A DNA stretch of 64,000 nucleotides from Candidatus Halobonum tyrrellensis G22 (GTDB taxonomy: Archaea > Halobacteriota > Halobacteria > Halobacteriales > Haloferacaceae), in assembly GCF_000495475.1 (NCBI RefSeq), contig NZ_ASGZ01000070.1:1-64000 (forward strand). The letters run 5' to 3'. Below are positions 27,474 to 37,136 of the stretch, in pieces. The notes under the pieces are model-generated. The model saw only the letters and a list, made by a program, of their open reading frames with translations, was not told where the DNA came from and ran no database searches. How positions within the stretch are numbered: the stretch's first letter is position 1; the number at the start of each line of letters is the position of its first letter. Both the position numbers and the translations under genes were made by a program.

Positions 27474-27629
27474 ATGGCGATCTGTCCATACTGTCACGAG
27501 GATATTCGACCAGTACGCGATCCTACTGCAGTACCGCGAGGAACCGGAAAGGCGATCTCGGGAAGCACGTGGGTCTGTCCCGAGTGTGAACGAATTCTCT
27601 CCATCAGTGAACTTGACTTCTGTGGGTGA
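27474..27629 (+). CDS. 51-residue zinc-ribbon microprotein
   Basis: ATG 27474 is preceded at a good distance by GGTGA. The product begins MAICPYCHED and has a second knuckle at VCPECERIL, so two CPxC pairs can bind one zinc. A last Cys lies near the C-terminus (ELDFCG). Such tiny zinc ribbons are frequent in haloarchaea and act as DNA- or protein-binding adaptors. The longer open frame from 27351 adds an unconvincing N-terminus. It sits between the left FilR1 regulator and the tubulin-like gene. Confidence 0.72.
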   Translation: MAICPYCHEDIRPVRDPTAVPRGTGKAISGSTWVCPECERILSISELDFCG

Positions 27630-27638
27630 GCCCCTCTT

Positions 27639-27681
27639 CAACTCTCTACGGCGTATATACAACATAATTCGTAGAGAGTTG
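27639..27681. terminator. 12-bp inverted repeat after the zinc-ribbon gene
   Basis: CAACTCTCTACG (27639-27650) and CGTAGAGAGTTG (27670-27681) are perfect arms around a 19-base AT-rich loop containing TATATAC. It begins 10 bases after the zinc-ribbon stop codon. It could be a transcript-end hairpin or, because of the TATA-like loop, an operator straddling a promoter. Confidence 0.5.
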
Positions 27682-27763
27682 CACAATCGTGTGGGATTAG
27701 ACACATTTTTATACTATAATTCATCGGCTGCCGACTTCGTCAACCAGTAACGTGAATGAAGAA

Positions 27764-27789
27764 ATTCCCATGCGCAAAAGCATGGGAAT
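27764..27789 (+). ncRNA. Strong hairpin resembling an IS200/IS605 end
   Basis: ATTCCCATGC (27764-27773), loop GCAAAA, GCATGGGAAT (27780-27789): a perfect 10-bp stem. It is preceded by CGTGAATGAAGA and followed by CAGACTGGCTG. It looks like the subterminal right-end hairpin of haloarchaeal IS200/IS605 elements, which is also the 3' part of their TnpB guide RNA. No tnpA or tnpB is nearby, so it would be a solo end. This identification is from memory of such ends and is tentative. Confidence 0.4.
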
Positions 27790-27911
27790 CAGACTGGCTG
27801 ATGGCGCCGAGATACTCTCGCCATCGAATAGTTCTCACGTTGAACCTACCGGTCTGCGGTTTCCTGTGGTGTCGGCAACCCGGAAGCGCTAACGGACGAT
27901 CAAACTAAATC

Positions 27912-30900
27912 ATGAATCTTCCAGATCAGATCTTCACCATTGGTGGCGCGGGCAAAGACATCGGTATCGAACTACTTGAGTCGGAGTGGCTTCTCAGAGA
28001 TATCCTCAAGCCTCGCCCAGAGCCCGAATCGATCACGGTCACGATCATCGACACGTCCTCGGAAGAGAAAAACTCTGACTTGGAACGGATTCGCCAGATC
28101 CGGAGCAAGCGGGACAAACTGAAAGCGGAGCTTCGCGATACCTCTCAGGGACGGGTCGGAGACGTCGACATTCGGTACAAACTGGTCACGGAAAACATCA
28201 TGCTCAACAGCCGGATCGACCTGACCGGTGACGATGTCGTTCCTCGCATCACTTCCGGAAACGGAATGCGGAGAGGGGACTGGTGGTTGGAAGACAGCCA
28301 CATCGAAGAGAACCTCAACTTCGCGAAAGGTGCTGTTAGAAAGCGAGGGTTGGGGAAAGCGATGTTCTACAAAGCGTACGCCGAAGACGACGAGTTGGCG
28401 ACGATGATCGACATCCCAAGCAAGGGAGAGGTTGCGGTCATTGCTGGCCTAGGTGGAGGGACCGGATCAGGAGTTTTCGGTGACGTAGCACATGAACTCG
28501 CGGAGAAAATGCCGACAGCGGATATTACTCTCTTCGGAGTGTTGCCGAATCACACAGAAGGACTCAGAGAGAATGCGAACGCGTTCGCAGCACTCTCAGA
28601 ACTAGAACGGCTCAGCCTCGAGGGCGAGGAAATCTTCAAAGACCGGATCGTGATGCCGATCGATCCAACCGGCTTCGATGGAAAGCGCGGTAATCGGGTC
28701 GAATCTGACCAGCTATTGGAGGAGTTTGACGAAGCAGCAGTCTATCTCATCGCTGCCTATTACAACAACCAAGGGATGGAGGACGTGTTCGAAGGGTCTC
28801 CTCAGTTTGCTCCGTTCACGATCGGGATCCCACAGGTACTCCGGTACAACGTTGAGGCGATCCAACAAGCCCGAGCCGACTTTCAGGAGATCCTCGATCA
28901 AAAGTCGAAGGCACTCGAAGCGGAGAGCGACATCTACGAAGAAGTAGAGTTGTTTCTTGAGCGGCACTACGACCTGAATGAGACTGGGCTTCGGGGTGAA
29001 GAGGAAACTGACGTCCAAGACCGATTAGCAGTCATAGAGTCGCTTCTCACATACGACCTCTTCGACGAACTAGACTACGAATCAGTTGAGATTTTTCGGG
29101 AAGTACTCAACGATGCCAAATCAGAAACCGAAGACGTCGAGGATCAAATTGAGATCATCAGTGGATCACTCCGAGCCGGTGTTGCTACCCCACGGGGAGA
29201 TACGAACTACGCCGACAACGTTGACGCCCACCTCGCAGAAATCCTGAAGCAGGACCTCGCGTCGCTCGCACGTCGAAAACAGCTTCTTGACTGGAAAAGC
29301 GCAATCGGGAATAACCGAATTCGGCGTACTGTGGAGCATCTCGTTGGTGCAGAGGAGGGAGGAACGAGTGCCGGTGGGACGATCCGACGGCTCGAAGCCG
29401 ATCTCGAAGACGCTGAGGAGAGACGCGAGAGAACGAGCGAGGAACTGCAATCGACGACGCATGAACTTGAGCAACTACGCGATGAGCAAGCCGAGCAGAT
29501 CGAGTCGGAGGTTACCCGGTGGCATCACGATATCGAAGCGGAGCTTGAACAACTCCAGGCAATCGATGTCGCACGGGTTGAACAGCAGCTCGCACAACTC
29601 GAAACTGCTCTTTCGGGGTTCATGGGCGAAGTCACCAACGCAGAATCGAAAGAGGAGGTCAGCAACATCAGCAGCAGTGAGATCACCGATCACCTCGACG
29701 AAATCGAGCGAATGGTCGAGCGGTTCGGTCTCCGTATCGACGAAGAAAAACAGGATATCAATCGCTCACTCTCCGAACTCAAGAACGCTCGTGAGGCGTT
29801 TCTCACTCTCAATCAAGAGGAGAGCACGATTGAGAGGATCACACCCTGGAAGTCGACGACCGAAGAAACACGACAGGATGCCAATAAGACATACCGGATG
29901 GCTTCGAACCGGCTCGACGACGCTGGCGTCTTTACCGTCGGTCCGCCAAGCGACACGTTCACCGCCGAACTTGAGTTCAGCGTCGCCCCAATCGTCAGAG
30001 ACGTCGACGAACAGCGTCAAGAGCTACAACAAGCGATCGTCGGCGGTCTCCGTGAGAAACTTGATGATTCCCCGTCCGAACAGAATCTCGATGACCTTCG
30101 GCGAGAGTTAACGAGTTCCGAGATCGATGTAGAAGCTTGCTCTGCAATTGTCCGCCAGATGTTCGAACGCGAACTCGAGGGCACCGACGATCTCGAAAGT
30201 CGACGAGTGACGCTTCAAGAACGTCTCGAGACAGTCGACGAAGAGATCGATCTCTATGAGGCGACAATCGATCTGTTCGAGGCGGTCAGCAATCGTCGTC
30301 GGACTCTAGAAGAGTATGAAACGTCGTTCCACAAACAGCTCGACGAATTTGGCGATGAAACAGGTGGGTCGGTCGCTTCGGGATCCGATGACTACGTGTT
30401 CGTCAAGAGCATCCAGCCAGAACAGGTATTTCAGGCGACTGGGAGCGAGACGCTCGCTGAAACGGGCTTGTTGACCGGAGCCGGAGAGCGACACCGTGTC
30501 CGCGATGCGCTTGAGGAGTTGGCGAACAACACGCTTGACCGGAAATACACGGGGTTGCAGCGCCGTAAATTGAGTCAGAATGGGCGGCGATACGAGGGGA
30601 TGCGAGTCCGCGTGGCGGTCATGAGCCAAGCGATTGATCAAATCAAGGGAGACGACATCAACCTCAAGTCGACGTACCGCGAGGCGTTCGATCTCGAAGG
30701 AAGCCCGACGCGGCAACGATACAGTGCGTGGAATCCGGAGCTGGGCAACGACTGGGATATCGGATTAGGGGTGTTCATCGATGGGGTCTTCCTCGATAAT
30801 ATCCGAAAGGTAGTTCAGGCAGATGGATACGCAGCTGGGTATGCAGAGTGGGCCAATGCGCAGGATGTTGATATCCGGATTCACCACAGTCTCTGGCTCG

Positions 30901-31130
30901 ATAAGGGTCGGTACGTCTACCGGAACGGAACGCTGAACGTCGAAGCGGCAGAGAACGTCGAATTCTTCCTCCAAGACGAAAGCAGCGTCGTCAACCAACT
31001 CCTTGAAGAGTACTCGGATACCGTCGTCTTCGGTGTCGATGCGGTCGACGAGAGTGCGGACCCTGCTGCCGATAAGAGAGGAGACCGCACAGCCGAGCCA
31101 GCGGCTGAAACAGAGGAGGAAGGCAAATGA
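27912..31130 (+). CDS. Large tubulin-like NTPase with coiled coil
   Basis: A 1072-residue protein. Residues 5-330 look like a tubulin-superfamily GTPase domain of the Tubulin_2 type: an N-terminal glycine loop IGGAGKDIGIE (10-20) and the signature GLGGGTGSG (179-187). Helices with many Glu/Gln heptads fill about 480-860 (LEADLEDAEERRERTSEEL; DEQRQELQQAI), a long coiled coil. A C-terminal globular part (about 900-1045; WNPELGNDWDIGLG) ends in an acidic tail. It has no membrane segment. The next gene starts inside its stop codon, so it is coupled to a membrane GTPase. It is much longer than FtsZ or CetZ. I infer a membrane-recruited, GTP-driven scaffold; whether it polymerises is unknown. Confidence 0.85.
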   Translation: MNLPDQIFTIGGAGKDIGIELLESEWLLRDILKPRPEPESITVTIIDTSSEEKNSDLERIRQIRSKRDKLKAELRDTSQGRVGDVDIRYKLVTENIMLNSRIDLTGDDVVPRITSGNGMRRGDWWLEDSHIEENLNFAKGAVRKRGLGKAMFYKAYAEDDELATMIDIPSKGEVAVIAGLGGGTGSGVFGDVAHELAEKMPTADITLFGVLPNHTEGLRENANAFAALSELERLSLEGEEIFKDRIVMPIDPTGFDGKRGNRVESDQLLEEFDEAAVYLIAAYYNNQGMEDVFEGSPQFAPFTIGIPQVLRYNVEAIQQARADFQEILDQKSKALEAESDIYEEVELFLERHYDLNETGLRGEEETDVQDRLAVIESLLTYDLFDELDYESVEIFREVLNDAKSETEDVEDQIEIISGSLRAGVATPRGDTNYADNVDAHLAEILKQDLASLARRKQLLDWKSAIGNNRIRRTVEHLVGAEEGGTSAGGTIRRLEADLEDAEERRERTSEELQSTTHELEQLRDEQAEQIESEVTRWHHDIEAELEQLQAIDVARVEQQLAQLETALSGFMGEVTNAESKEEVSNISSSEITDHLDEIERMVERFGLRIDEEKQDINRSLSELKNAREAFLTLNQEESTIERITPWKSTTEETRQDANKTYRMASNRLDDAGVFTVGPPSDTFTAELEFSVAPIVRDVDEQRQELQQAIVGGLREKLDDSPSEQNLDDLRRELTSSEIDVEACSAIVRQMFERELEGTDDLESRRVTLQERLETVDEEIDLYEATIDLFEAVSNRRRTLEEYETSFHKQLDEFGDETGGSVASGSDDYVFVKSIQPEQVFQATGSETLAETGLLTGAGERHRVRDALEELANNTLDRKYTGLQRRKLSQNGRRYEGMRVRVAVMSQAIDQIKGDDINLKSTYREAFDLEGSPTRQRYSAWNPELGNDWDIGLGVFIDGVFLDNIRKVVQADGYAAGYAEWANAQDVDIRIHHSLWLDKGRYVYRNGTLNVEAAENVEFFLQDESSVVNQLLEEYSDTVVFGVDAVDESADPAADKRGDRTAEPAAETEEEGK

Positions 31131-32572
31131 GCGGTCCGGTTAGGTTCGTGATGCGGAATCGAGAGAAGTTCCTGCTCGTCGGCTATGCGATTGCAATCCT
31201 CATTTTCGCGAGCCTACTTTCACCGATGCTTGGGCAAGCATGGCAGCGAGCCGAGCTAACTCGTGCGCTGTTTCAAACCCGTCTGTTGATCGGTCTCTCG
31301 CTGGAGATTATTGCGGTCGTCTTAGTGAGTCTGTTCTTCGGCCTGCTGGGTCTGATGATCCTCGATACGAAAAAGCGGTTTCAGGGTGTGTTGCTGTTTG
31401 TCGGTAGTATCGTCGGACTTCTTGCTCTGTCGTCGATGGGACTACTGCTTCCAAACATTGACCTCTTCGGGAACATACAGTGGGTCGCCGCTGGACTCGT
31501 GGTCGGTGGCGTAGTTGGCGGTGGTCGTTCAATTCTCGACGTCAATTCGAACGGTCCCCGTGAGTTTCGTTCCGCATCTCGAGCAGTCTATTTCTTGCTC
31601 AGTGCGCTAATGGTGGTCGGATTCCTCGAATACCACCTCGAGTATCCCTTCCCACTCGAGATCGCGCGTAATGAGGTCGTGATGGAGCCGGTTGCTTCCG
31701 AATTCGCCGTCGTCGGGGAGAGCAGTGAACTCCTGATGAACGCGGTACTCGTGGGCGCGTTCATCGTGACGACGAAGCGGTTCGTCCAGTACGACGCAGA
31801 GCGGGACTTCTTCGTGTTGGGGCCAACTGGATCGGGGAAGAGTCTCTTCTTGGTCGGGGCGTATCTAGAAGCACTCGAGCGCTTCACCCAAGATGACTCG
31901 GAGACGCCACTGAACCCGAGTCAGGATCTGATCAATCTCGTCGGTGCTTTAGATCGGCAAGGTGACGGCTGGTTCGTCGAGGCAACGCGTGCACAGGAAC
32001 TGGAGGACCTGCACTTTCAGTACGTCCACGGAAACGTCTTCCCGAAGAACGTCGAAGTGTCGAGTCTCGACTACGCTGGCGAGTGGCTTGAGGACATTCC
32101 GGATATCATCATGGGGACGGAAGATGCGGACGACCCGCCGAACACACTCAAACGCGTCGCTGACAACGTCCGTCAAGCGGATACACTGATCCTCCTGATC
32201 GACTCGAATCGCTGGCTCGACGATGAACCACTTGAGATCGAACCGTATTTCGATATCGTGCAGGCCACCGAAGAGAAGAACGTCATCCTCATCGCGACGA
32301 AAGCCGACGTGCTGGCCGAACAGTTCCGCTCCGAGCGTGGGCTCGATGCTCAGCAGTACTTCCCCGACTTCAAAGAGTACGTCAACGAACAGCTAGGGAC
32401 AAATCAGACCGTCCAGTCGCTCCTTGCACAGGCGGGAAGCGCATCAGAAATCCACCCTGTCTACTATCAGACAACGGTCGATGATAGTGGCGAGCGCGTA
32501 CCAATGCGTGCGAATGGCACTGTTACGACCGTCGGATTCGACGAACTACTCGACATGGTCGGGGAGAACTAA
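31127..32572 (+). CDS. Polytopic membrane GTPase
   Basis: A 481-residue protein. Five or six hydrophobic helices fill residues 15-220. A P-loop GTPase-like domain follows: G1 GPTGSGKS (about 233-240), G3 in SSLDYAGEW (DYAG, about 313), G4 TKAD (about 391). The domain faces the cytoplasm if the N-terminus is inside. It overlaps the tubulin-like gene by four bases with GAGGAGG just upstream and is followed one base later by another membrane protein gene, so the three form an operon. P-loop GTPases beside tubulin-like proteins have been noted in predicted prokaryotic conflict or signalling systems (the double-GTPase groups). Its precise family is not certain. Confidence 0.85.
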   Translation: MSGPVRFVMRNREKFLLVGYAIAILIFASLLSPMLGQAWQRAELTRALFQTRLLIGLSLEIIAVVLVSLFFGLLGLMILDTKKRFQGVLLFVGSIVGLLALSSMGLLLPNIDLFGNIQWVAAGLVVGGVVGGGRSILDVNSNGPREFRSASRAVYFLLSALMVVGFLEYHLEYPFPLEIARNEVVMEPVASEFAVVGESSELLMNAVLVGAFIVTTKRFVQYDAERDFFVLGPTGSGKSLFLVGAYLEALERFTQDDSETPLNPSQDLINLVGALDRQGDGWFVEATRAQELEDLHFQYVHGNVFPKNVEVSSLDYAGEWLEDIPDIIMGTEDADDPPNTLKRVADNVRQADTLILLIDSNRWLDDEPLEIEPYFDIVQATEEKNVILIATKADVLAEQFRSERGLDAQQYFPDFKEYVNEQLGTNQTVQSLLAQAGSASEIHPVYYQTTVDDSGERVPMRANGTVTTVGFDELLDMVGEN

Positions 32573-32573
32573 C

Positions 32574-33602
32574 ATGGCGACAATTACGATCTTCGACTCA
32601 CGGGGCCATCAGCTCGCCGACCCACATGGGGAACGTGACGAAGACATTCGGCGCATGAACCAGTACGGGGTCGTCTGTGAGCTCTACCACGGACAGGTGC
32701 CTAGGCTGACGACGTACTTCCGCGCTCGTGAGTCCGACTCCGGCCGGCTCGAACAGTATTATGCACGCTATCAACCTGACCGTAGCGATCGATCTCCGGC
32801 TGATTTCCCTAGTGGTCATACTAGAGATAGCGTCCCAACCAGCAACTCAGCTGACGATCTGTTCTTAGACCGGTTCCCATCCGGATTTGCGGCTCAGATA
32901 GTCCGGCATGCGGAATCAGAGCATGGCTTGTCGGTCGCTGATTCGACTACTAACGAGAACTTCTTGGGAACCTTACTGGAGATTGGCGGATCACCGAATC
33001 AAGGTAGTTCTGCTGACGAACGGCAACGAGCACGGGAGCTGCTCGCTGACGGAGAGCGGCTCCACTTCGCGACCGAGTCGTACGAGACAGCACTTGGCCT
33101 CATTTCGAGTCTCTTAACAGCGCAAGCGGATCTTACCGCCGCGATCACCGAGGACACCAGTACACTCGATGGCGGGATGTCGGCGTACGATTGCGTGGTT
33201 GAGCCGGGAGGGGAGGAAGGCTTAGAGTCACTCGGCGATACGAAGGGGAAAATGATACCTCCCGAGCCAACCAGGAACGAAGGAACCGGCTTGGGGAACG
33301 ATATATTATCGTCAGCTCAAGGTGAAACAAGTGACGGACATGCGGACATTGCGCGTATTGCTCCGTACCTCGCGGGCGCCTTGGTCGTCGGTGTCGCTAT
33401 TGGTATCTTGATCGGGATGGCGCTCGCAAGTGGCCTTGATAGTGGAAATTTGATCGCCCTCCCAGATATGCCCCATATTCTGGACATCAGTCAGTTGCCC
33501 TCTTTCATCTCAGAAAACGGAACAGAGGCTTCCGGAACGCCGGCTCCGACGTCTCACCCGAATACCACAGCAGGAACAACTACGAATAAATCAACACTCT
33601 AG
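32574..33602 (+). CDS. C-terminally anchored membrane protein, unknown
   Basis: 342 residues from ATG 32574; an open frame upstream overlaps the GTPase gene and is not used. A soluble N-terminal domain (about residues 1-255) starts MATITIFDSRGHQLADP, with mixed beta strands and helices. One membrane helix (about 262-288; LAGALVVGVAIGILIGMALA) follows, then a Thr/Ser-rich tail of about 50 residues that should lie outside the cell. I do not recognise the fold. Third gene of the tubulin/GTPase operon, so it is probably the link to the extracellular components encoded next. Confidence 0.75.
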   Translation: MATITIFDSRGHQLADPHGERDEDIRRMNQYGVVCELYHGQVPRLTTYFRARESDSGRLEQYYARYQPDRSDRSPADFPSGHTRDSVPTSNSADDLFLDRFPSGFAAQIVRHAESEHGLSVADSTTNENFLGTLLEIGGSPNQGSSADERQRARELLADGERLHFATESYETALGLISSLLTAQADLTAAITEDTSTLDGGMSAYDCVVEPGGEEGLESLGDTKGKMIPPEPTRNEGTGLGNDILSSAQGETSDGHADIARIAPYLAGALVVGVAIGILIGMALASGLDSGNLIALPDMPHILDISQLPSFISENGTEASGTPAPTSHPNTTAGTTTNKSTL

Positions 33603-33694
33603 CCTCGGACCCTAGATTCCGCTACTAGGTTAATGATGAATAATCGAACGGTAAGAGACGTTTGTACCGGGTTCTGATATCTGCGCGATAGTTA

Positions 33695-33700
33695 TTTATA
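33695..33700 (+). promoter_or_regulatory. TATA-like box for second half of the block
   Basis: TTTATA 69 bases before the 33769 start, inside a 166-bp AT-rich gap. It suggests the 930-aa gene and those after it have a separate transcript. Confidence 0.4.
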
Positions 33701-33768
33701 CGAGAGTGTAGCTGCTACCGACCTACCCAGACAGTAACGTAAACTCTGGATCTTCTGTTGATCGCATT

Positions 33769-36561
33769 ATGAAACACCGGTCTGACCATATTCGCCCGGA
33801 ACGATTAAATCATTCTTCGGCTACGATGGCTCAAGAGGTCTTAGAGCCGCCGTTCGTTGAAGAGTTCGAATCAAGCCCAAGCGGCTGGACGATCGGACTT
33901 CATTCGCGGGCTGACGAGAGAGTAACGAAAGGCGAGGGTGCATGGTCCTCCGAGTACAGTGGAAGCATAAAACTGCAGGTGGATGGAGGGCCGAACCATA
34001 TCGGGGTCTACCATCCGGTCGGTGATTTAACAGAAGGGACCGAAATCACAGTTAACTACAAATCTCCGAATCTTCAAGGTGAGCCAGGCGGTCCTCGGAT
34101 TACTCTTCACCCGCCAGACGACGATTCGTTTACGATCGATATGGATAGTGGAGGGGGAGGATCGGGAACGGCGGATACGGATGGGGTGCTTCGCGGAACG
34201 CTTCCGGAAAGCGTCCCTGCTGGGACAGAGGTCGAAGCACGTCTCGGAGTCTGGCCGGGAGAGATCACAGTCTACATCACGAGGGTGGTAGTGGGGAGTT
34301 CCGAGTCGTCTTCTACGACCGAGGAAGCTGACACGGCCACCGCGACGGCGCCACCGGCGTTCGAAGACAGATTCGAAGATGGAAACCTTGACGGCTGGAG
34401 TACCGTGTGGGGGTCACGAAGCCAGTACTGTGAAATCCTCAATGAGTGGGACACGACGACTACTAACGCAATCTCGGGTGAGCGATCGCTCTACCTGCAT
34501 TCGAACTGTGATAACAACGCCCTGGCGACGGAGGATCGAATAATAGATCTATCGAGTGAGTTCGAGATCTCATACAAGTATTATTTCGAGGAGGAAAACA
34601 GCCGGGGCGGGATCGCTATGCTTCTCGATTCGGATCGAAACGGAAGTAAACAAGGAGAGCGAGTTGAGGGAGAACACTGGTATCCGCTAGCTGGGCCCCA
34701 TCGGAGGCCAGATAAGGATAATCCTCACTTCAACATCTTGGGAGTGAGTCAGCCGTTCGAGATAAAACCAGAACCTGGAACCGTTCATATGGTCCGCGTA
34801 GAGAAGTCCGGCGAACGGATTCACGGGTACCACGATGGTGATCAGTACATCGACGCTTCACTCTCGGATGTCGAGGTACCGCTGGATCGGCAGTATCGGC
34901 TCCTCTTGCAATCGAGTGGGGCATATGGGGCCGAGTCAGAGATGTGGTTCGACGACATCCGGCTTGGACAACCTGGAGGGACGACAACTGAGTCTTCATC
35001 CCCGTCCGATACTGGACAAGGCCAATCGGCTCCAGTGGGGGAGCTACAGTTTGTAGCCGACATCAAGCGGGTAGTCTCCTGTGGGCCGACCTGTCGTGAC
35101 GTCACGCTCTCGTTGACGAACGCGGGGGACGTTGAGGCTACTGACGTCACCGTCGACGTGACCGTCCGCAGCGGTGGGACAGCTATCTGGGCTGGATCCG
35201 AATCAATCGGTAGCTTAGCAGTTGGAGAGTCATATGAGACACAGCAGCGGGTCGACTTCGGTTACGAAGACGTTGCCCGGATCGTCGGCGACGACCGAAC
35301 CGTTCTGGTGCAGGCCATTATTCGAACTAATCGTGGGAATCTCATCAGTGAGCAAGTGTATGACCTTAGCTCAGGTTCGGTTCGATCTCCCTCTCTTCCG
35401 CCACTTAGTGAAGGATCACACACCGAGGTTGAGGTCGCTGGAGAGACGTACTATCTCATCGCTGATCTTCCGAACCAGCCCGTCGATCGAGAAGTGGTAA
35501 CCACGACGGACTACGAACTAATCTCACCGGAGCGAGCGAAAGCAGTCATTGCGACCGACTTCTGGCCACAACAGCGGTTTGCCGACTATGACTGGGAGCA
35601 ACGAATTCAGAAAACGCGCGATCTCCGAGAGCGGTCACTTGACTTCTATCGGAGCGGTAGCTATCTAGATGTTGGATGGGATATTACTGAAGCACTCCTC
35701 TTTACGAGTGCTCATCTACCGGTCAAGGGGGCGATCTTAGATGCAATGAGTGACGTCGCAAATACGTACGTTGAACAGACCAACGAACCGTGGAAGGAGA
35801 GTTTCGTGAAGCTCACTGCTAGCTTACAGAATACAAAGACGTTGCATGGTCTGACTAATCAGGTTGCTTGGTACGAGGATATCGACACGAGCGGGCCGCT
35901 TCAGACACTCATTGACTTCGGGCTCTTGTGCAACGACGTGGTCCAGACGGGGACATCGTTGACACAGGCTTGGAGCCGCGCAATGACGGCAATCGGGACG
36001 GGTGGTGCACTCGGTCAATCGCTCCTCCAAACTAGTGTGAAGGATGCGTTGGGTGAGGCGAGGGACATCTTCGTTGGACTTGCTATTTCTATGGCCGTCG
36101 ACTCGTTTGACGGGCCAGTCAAATTGGCAACCGATGCACACGGGCTTGCACATGCGTGGACCACAGCCCGAATGCCTGTGCTCCGCCGGCTTCGAGATTT
36201 GGATGCCACTCTGGCCCAACGAGAGCATTCGATGGGGACCGGCCACGAATACTACTGGAACCTTCTCATGGACTTCCAAATGAAGGCGCTCGCGTTCGAA
36301 GGCTCTCGGAAATACTGGCAGGCGATATCCGACTCCAATCTCGGCTTCGTCTGGGACGTCGTCGGGAACGCCCAACCTCGTGCTGCCAAGTATGGTCAGT
36401 GGGCTGAGACGGCCAATGAGATGGCAAAAACGGTTGCTCAGATTTATGGAGCGACCGAGACGGCGATCGGTCAACGCGCATCAAACTCGCTCAACGCTGC
36501 AGTAACACAAGAGCGGCCAGCACAGTCATTTGCTCATTTGTCTAACGGAGGGACTCAGTAA
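33769..36561 (+). CDS. 930-residue multi-beta-domain protein
   Basis: Two lectin/jelly-roll-like modules occupy about residues 25-175 (FVEEFESSPSGWTIG) and 195-400 (FEDRFEDGNLDGWSTVWGS, ending YRLLLQSSG and MWFDDIRLG), separated by Ser/Thr linkers. A CARDB-like Ig domain (about 425-540; CRDVTLSLTNAGDVEATDV) follows, then a largely helical C-terminal domain (about 590-910). Such domains normally work outside the cell, yet no signal peptide is visible at ATG 33769 or at the in-frame ATG 33826. It ends in an overlap with the Tat-substrate gene. It could be exported with that partner or be cytoplasmic. Function unknown. Confidence 0.72.
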   Translation: MKHRSDHIRPERLNHSSATMAQEVLEPPFVEEFESSPSGWTIGLHSRADERVTKGEGAWSSEYSGSIKLQVDGGPNHIGVYHPVGDLTEGTEITVNYKSPNLQGEPGGPRITLHPPDDDSFTIDMDSGGGGSGTADTDGVLRGTLPESVPAGTEVEARLGVWPGEITVYITRVVVGSSESSSTTEEADTATATAPPAFEDRFEDGNLDGWSTVWGSRSQYCEILNEWDTTTTNAISGERSLYLHSNCDNNALATEDRIIDLSSEFEISYKYYFEEENSRGGIAMLLDSDRNGSKQGERVEGEHWYPLAGPHRRPDKDNPHFNILGVSQPFEIKPEPGTVHMVRVEKSGERIHGYHDGDQYIDASLSDVEVPLDRQYRLLLQSSGAYGAESEMWFDDIRLGQPGGTTTESSSPSDTGQGQSAPVGELQFVADIKRVVSCGPTCRDVTLSLTNAGDVEATDVTVDVTVRSGGTAIWAGSESIGSLAVGESYETQQRVDFGYEDVARIVGDDRTVLVQAIIRTNRGNLISEQVYDLSSGSVRSPSLPPLSEGSHTEVEVAGETYYLIADLPNQPVDREVVTTTDYELISPERAKAVIATDFWPQQRFADYDWEQRIQKTRDLRERSLDFYRSGSYLDVGWDITEALLFTSAHLPVKGAILDAMSDVANTYVEQTNEPWKESFVKLTASLQNTKTLHGLTNQVAWYEDIDTSGPLQTLIDFGLLCNDVVQTGTSLTQAWSRAMTAIGTGGALGQSLLQTSVKDALGEARDIFVGLAISMAVDSFDGPVKLATDAHGLAHAWTTARMPVLRRLRDLDATLAQREHSMGTGHEYYWNLLMDFQMKALAFEGSRKYWQAISDSNLGFVWDVVGNAQPRAAKYGQWAETANEMAKTVAQIYGATETAIGQRASNSLNAAVTQERPAQSFAHLSNGGTQ

Positions 36562-37136
36562 TGAAACGCCGGAGTCTCGCCAAGCTACTTGGCATTGGTC
36601 TCGTCGGGGGCGGGGGGGCCAGTGCGGCCGTCTACACGGACGCGATCAACGTTGATCCCAATGATGTATCGCAGCTTGACGGAGACGCTACTTCAGCGAC
36701 TATCACCATCGGGACAGTGGACACAACGCCTACTCCGTCCGACTTCGATACGAGTCGAGGGAAAATCGACCAGCCACCGGCGCCGTTTCGGTACGACTAC
36801 GACCCGCTTAACGAGACCGTCTCGGATGGGGAGTATATCCAAACGGTCCGTGCACAGCCAGCTACTGGGGTTACTGGTGATCGAATTCAACTTGAGGTTA
36901 CTGCTGAGACCAACTCAGAGACGTACGCTGCACAGCTCAGACTTGCACTTGCAGTTGGGACAGCGCTAACACGCGAAACGACAGTTGACGGTAAGGTAGT
37001 TGATTTTTCTGGAGGATCCGTCGGCAGACATGTAGCGTTGGTCGGTGAGCAACCAGAGCTCTCTGCTCAAATTTTCATAGCTCGAGCTACTTCACAGCAG
37101 GGAGTGGAATCCCTTGTCGACAATTGGTCGGAATAA
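36561..37136 (+). CDS. Small Tat-exported protein
   Basis: 191 residues with a textbook twin-arginine signal: KRRSLAKLLGIGLVGGGGAS in the first 22 residues. The mature part is acidic and beta-rich (TSATITIGTVDTTPTP, RIQLEVTAETNS), with a single domain of about 110 residues. There is no lipobox, so it is either secreted or held by the residual hydrophobic stretch. Its ATG overlaps the last base of the upstream 930-aa gene, so the two are coupled and probably form one extracellular complex. Confidence 0.82.
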   Translation: MKRRSLAKLLGIGLVGGGGASAAVYTDAINVDPNDVSQLDGDATSATITIGTVDTTPTPSDFDTSRGKIDQPPAPFRYDYDPLNETVSDGEYIQTVRAQPATGVTGDRIQLEVTAETNSETYAAQLRLALAVGTALTRETTVDGKVVDFSGGSVGRHVALVGEQPELSAQIFIARATSQQGVESLVDNWSE

